NCBI RefSeq assembly: GCF_002754935.1
Contig: NZ_CP018092.1
Location: forward strand, 1,798,001 to 1,862,000
Length of the DNA: 64,000 nucleotides
Source: Thermostichus lividus PCC 6715
GTDB taxonomy: Bacteria > Cyanobacteriota > Cyanobacteriia > Thermosynechococcales > Thermosynechococcaceae
Direction of reading: 5' to 3'
Below, in pieces: positions 62,097 through 64,000 of the stretch (positions are counted from its first letter, which is position 1; the number at the start of each line of letters is the position of its first letter). The translations under genes and the position numbers were made by a program. Under the pieces are notes generated by a model. It saw only the letters and a program-made list of their open reading frames with translations. It was not told the DNA's origin and ran no database searches.

Positions 62097-64000
62097 TCAG
62101 GCACCGACGTGATGGCCTAGCGGAACCACTAAATCGCCACTACGATAGCGGTTAACCATTGCTGTGAGAGCTTGCTCCATCTCACGGGCATGCTGCTGCG
62201 GATTCCACAGGGGAGCGCTACGCTTAGCTTGGCGGAGTTGCCAGCAGACATGGCGGCGTAGCTCCGGCTCAGTGCCCATACGGATTCCCCAGTTGACGTA
62301 TTCCTCATCGCTGAGGGCAATTCCGTCCGTGACCCCAACATTTTTGAGAAAGGTGTAGGTATGGCGAGCCACAAACTGTTGCCCCACTTTCGTGACAATG
62401 GGCACTTCTAGCCATAGGGCTTCGAGGCTCATCGCACCACCCGTATAGGGATAAGTATCCAGCACCACATCCACATCGTAGAGATTCGCGCGGTGTACTT
62501 CGGGGACATCAGAGGTTAAAAAATGCAGCTTACTAAGGTCAAAGCCCTCGGCGGAGGCAACATCCCGACACCACTGCTCAAAGAGGGTACTGCTCTGATG
62601 GTATTTAATGACCAAGACAGCATTTTTGACCGCAGCAACAATCGCTAGCTGAAGTTTTAGCATCTCTGGTTGAATTTTGCTGGCACGCTGGGCACACAGA
62701 AACACAACAGTGTCATCGCCAAGGCCAAGGTGCTTACGGATACTAGTTTTATTAGCAACATCATAGCCATCCAACGATAAGTAGCAATGGGGGAGTCGCC
62801 ACAGAGTTTCGGTGTACCACGCTTGGGCACCATCAGGGAGGATATAGGGATCAGCAATGAAGTAGTCCACTGTGGGGAGGCCAATGGCATCAAACCCCAC
62901 CCATGTTGCTTGGACTGGCGCTGGTTTGAGGCTCAAGAGCTGAAAGGTAATATCGCTAGTGCAGCTATCGAGATCAATGAGTAGATCGATGCGATCCTCG
63001 TAAATTTGTTGGGCAATCTCACCAGCATTGATGTCACATTTGCGAAATTGAGTAAAGGTGGCCTCAAACCACTCAGCGAGGCGATCGGCCTTTGCGGTGC
63101 GAGACCAAGGGTTATAGGCAAACAGTTCAAACCGCCCTCGATCACACAAACGAATAAAGGCACGGATTTGATGGCTAGCGGGATGCTCAAAGAAACAACT
63201 ACCAATAAAGCCAACCCTTATTTTGGAGGAGTTGCTAGGTAGAGTCTGTTGTGGCTGCGAGGGTTTATAGTACGGTTCAACAGGCAATAGGTAACGGCCA
63301 TAATCGTGAAAAATACGATTGCGATCGTTGTAGATGGGTTTGATCTGGGCGGGTTGATCCACCTGATGACACAGATGAAAATAAGAAGCAATGGCATAGA
63401 AAATACTGCCAAAATCTATGGCCTGCTGTTGGGTCTGCTCCGCTAGGTAATGGTTGCTGTCTTGAGACCCCTCCAGCCATTCCTGATAGAGAGCCTTCAC
63501 CGTTTGGGCATAGCTGAGATCGTACTTAAAGGTTTGCAACACATGGAGTTTCGCTGTCACACTCATGTCTTGGCGTAGGGGGGTGGCTGGAAAGTCAAAG
63601 AGCCGATTGGCGCAGTGCAAGGCTAACTCAGGTACTTTGCCTTTGGCACACACTCGCGAGAGAAACTCGTACAGCCCCCATTGTTTTGTAGCAAGCTCCA
63701 GATAAGGTTCAGCAAGACGAGAGGCAAATTTAGCGGGGTCATTATTGAGGTGCTCAAAGAGTAATGTTTCCAGCAGGGGGCGGAGTTCGGCATGGCCACT
63801 CAGCGCCTTGACAAACAAGGGAACTTCCGCAAGATCACTGTAGTTTTTGAGCAACGCCTTGATGCTAGCTATCAGGGTATCTGTGTCTGAGGGAGTTATC
63901 TCTAAAGGCTGAGAGAGTACGCCCAGGAGTTGACTGAGAAGATCTTGGATGTCAGGCTCTGGTAACCCAAGTTGTAAAGAACGATACAACAATTGCAGGC
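62097..64000 (-). CDS. SPINDLY/OGT-type O-linked glycosyltransferase, 5' end beyond window
   Basis: The frame is open at the window edge (TTG 63992 is in frame, with two more in-frame codons before it). The first 230 visible residues are TPR-like helices. The C-terminal 400 are the SPY/OGT GT41 domain: RVGFIGSCFFEHPASHQIRA, DLLIDLDSCTSDITFQLLSL, KPAPVQATWVGFDAIGLPTV, and TYPYTGGAMSLEALWLEVPI. It probably glycosylates proteins. About 635 residues are visible. Confidence 0.88.
   Translation of the reverse strand, partial: LQLLYRSLQLGLPEPDIQDLLSQLLGVLSQPLEITPSDTDTLIASIKALLKNYSDLAEVPLFVKALSGHAELRPLLETLLFEHLNNDPAKFASRLAEPYLELATKQWGLYEFLSRVCAKGKVPELALHCANRLFDFPATPLRQDMSVTAKLHVLQTFKYDLSYAQTVKALYQEWLEGSQDSNHYLAEQTQQQAIDFGSIFYAIASYFHLCHQVDQPAQIKPIYNDRNRIFHDYGRYLLPVEPYYKPSQPQQTLPSNSSKIRVGFIGSCFFEHPASHQIRAFIRLCDRGRFELFAYNPWSRTAKADRLAEWFEATFTQFRKCDINAGEIAQQIYEDRIDLLIDLDSCTSDITFQLLSLKPAPVQATWVGFDAIGLPTVDYFIADPYILPDGAQAWYTETLWRLPHCYLSLDGYDVANKTSIRKHLGLGDDTVVFLCAQRASKIQPEMLKLQLAIVAAVKNAVLVIKYHQSSTLFEQWCRDVASAEGFDLSKLHFLTSDVPEVHRANLYDVDVVLDTYPYTGGAMSLEALWLEVPIVTKVGQQFVARHTYTFLKNVGVTDGIALSDEEYVNWGIRMGTEPELRRHVCWQLRQAKRSAPLWNPQQHAREMEQALTAMVNRYRSGDLVVPLGHHVGA

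Overview
The window looks like chromosome of a thermophilic unicellular cyanobacterium of the Thermosynechococcus group. The palindrome GCGATCGC (HIP1) recurs throughout. Gene content is cyanobacterial: an RbpA-type RRM protein, a DUF3134-like protein, class I ketol-acid reductoisomerase, a TldD protein, a RemA-like protein, and a Dps that closely matches what I remember of DpsA from Thermosynechococcus elongatus. A cellulose synthase paired with a HlyD-like protein also recalls that genus. This assignment rests on memory and composition, not on a search.

Layout. 1-4350: tail of a hybrid kinase, recJ, a convergent ParA ATPase with a nuclease-like N-terminus, and a truncated spore-coat-U-like gene. 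4500-10340: a geranylgeranyl-reductase-like flavoprotein, then a leftward cluster mnmA > rpoZ > small secreted or anchored protein > large radical SAM protein. 10500-15600: rbp, ilvC, ruvB, and an 833-residue cNMP-binding/AAA/polyferredoxin membrane protein overlapping ruvB. 15600-25500: a small exported protein, a DUF3134-like protein, mraY, tamB, a broken glucosidase, hisA and a DUF6464-like protein. 25600-28060: a Na+/H+ antiporter with a universal-stress domain, followed by two overlapping fluoride-channel genes. 28100-34950: decayed IS200/IS605 DNA, an Anbu-type proteasome relative, a ferredoxin-like protein, a GrpE-like protein, a sugar-type ABC ATPase, hypotheticals, a pirin remnant and dps. 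35000-41600: tRNA-Thr, purA, rplY, tldD, a terminator-bounded possible small RNA, an aspartic protease, an ITPase and a repeat-rich protein. 41600-46200: cellulose synthase, HlyD, IS ends and a response regulator. 46400-64000: hom, carB, a RemA-like gene, a J-domain/pentapeptide protein, ftsH, dnaJ-like, hisC, an FHA-kinase, a small photosystem-like membrane peptide coupled to an exporter, an M20 amidohydrolase and a SPINDLY-type glycosyltransferase.

Two features cut across the window. First, at least seven genes carry one-base indels. Nine of the ten are losses of one G/C, mostly in G/C runs, and they include purA and hom, which a prototroph needs. This points to sequencing error more than biology, so I treat these as single genes. 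Second, there is real-looking decay: five sites with IS200/IS605-type ends or fragments, a glucosidase lacking its central region, and a pirin lacking its middle.

The most unusual protein architectures are the nuclease-like/ParA fusion (2515-3888), the cNMP/degenerate AAA/polyferredoxin protein (13052-15553), and the translationally coupled small membrane peptide plus cyclic-peptide-type exporter (58939-60800). I saw no CRISPR array, rRNA or intact transposase.
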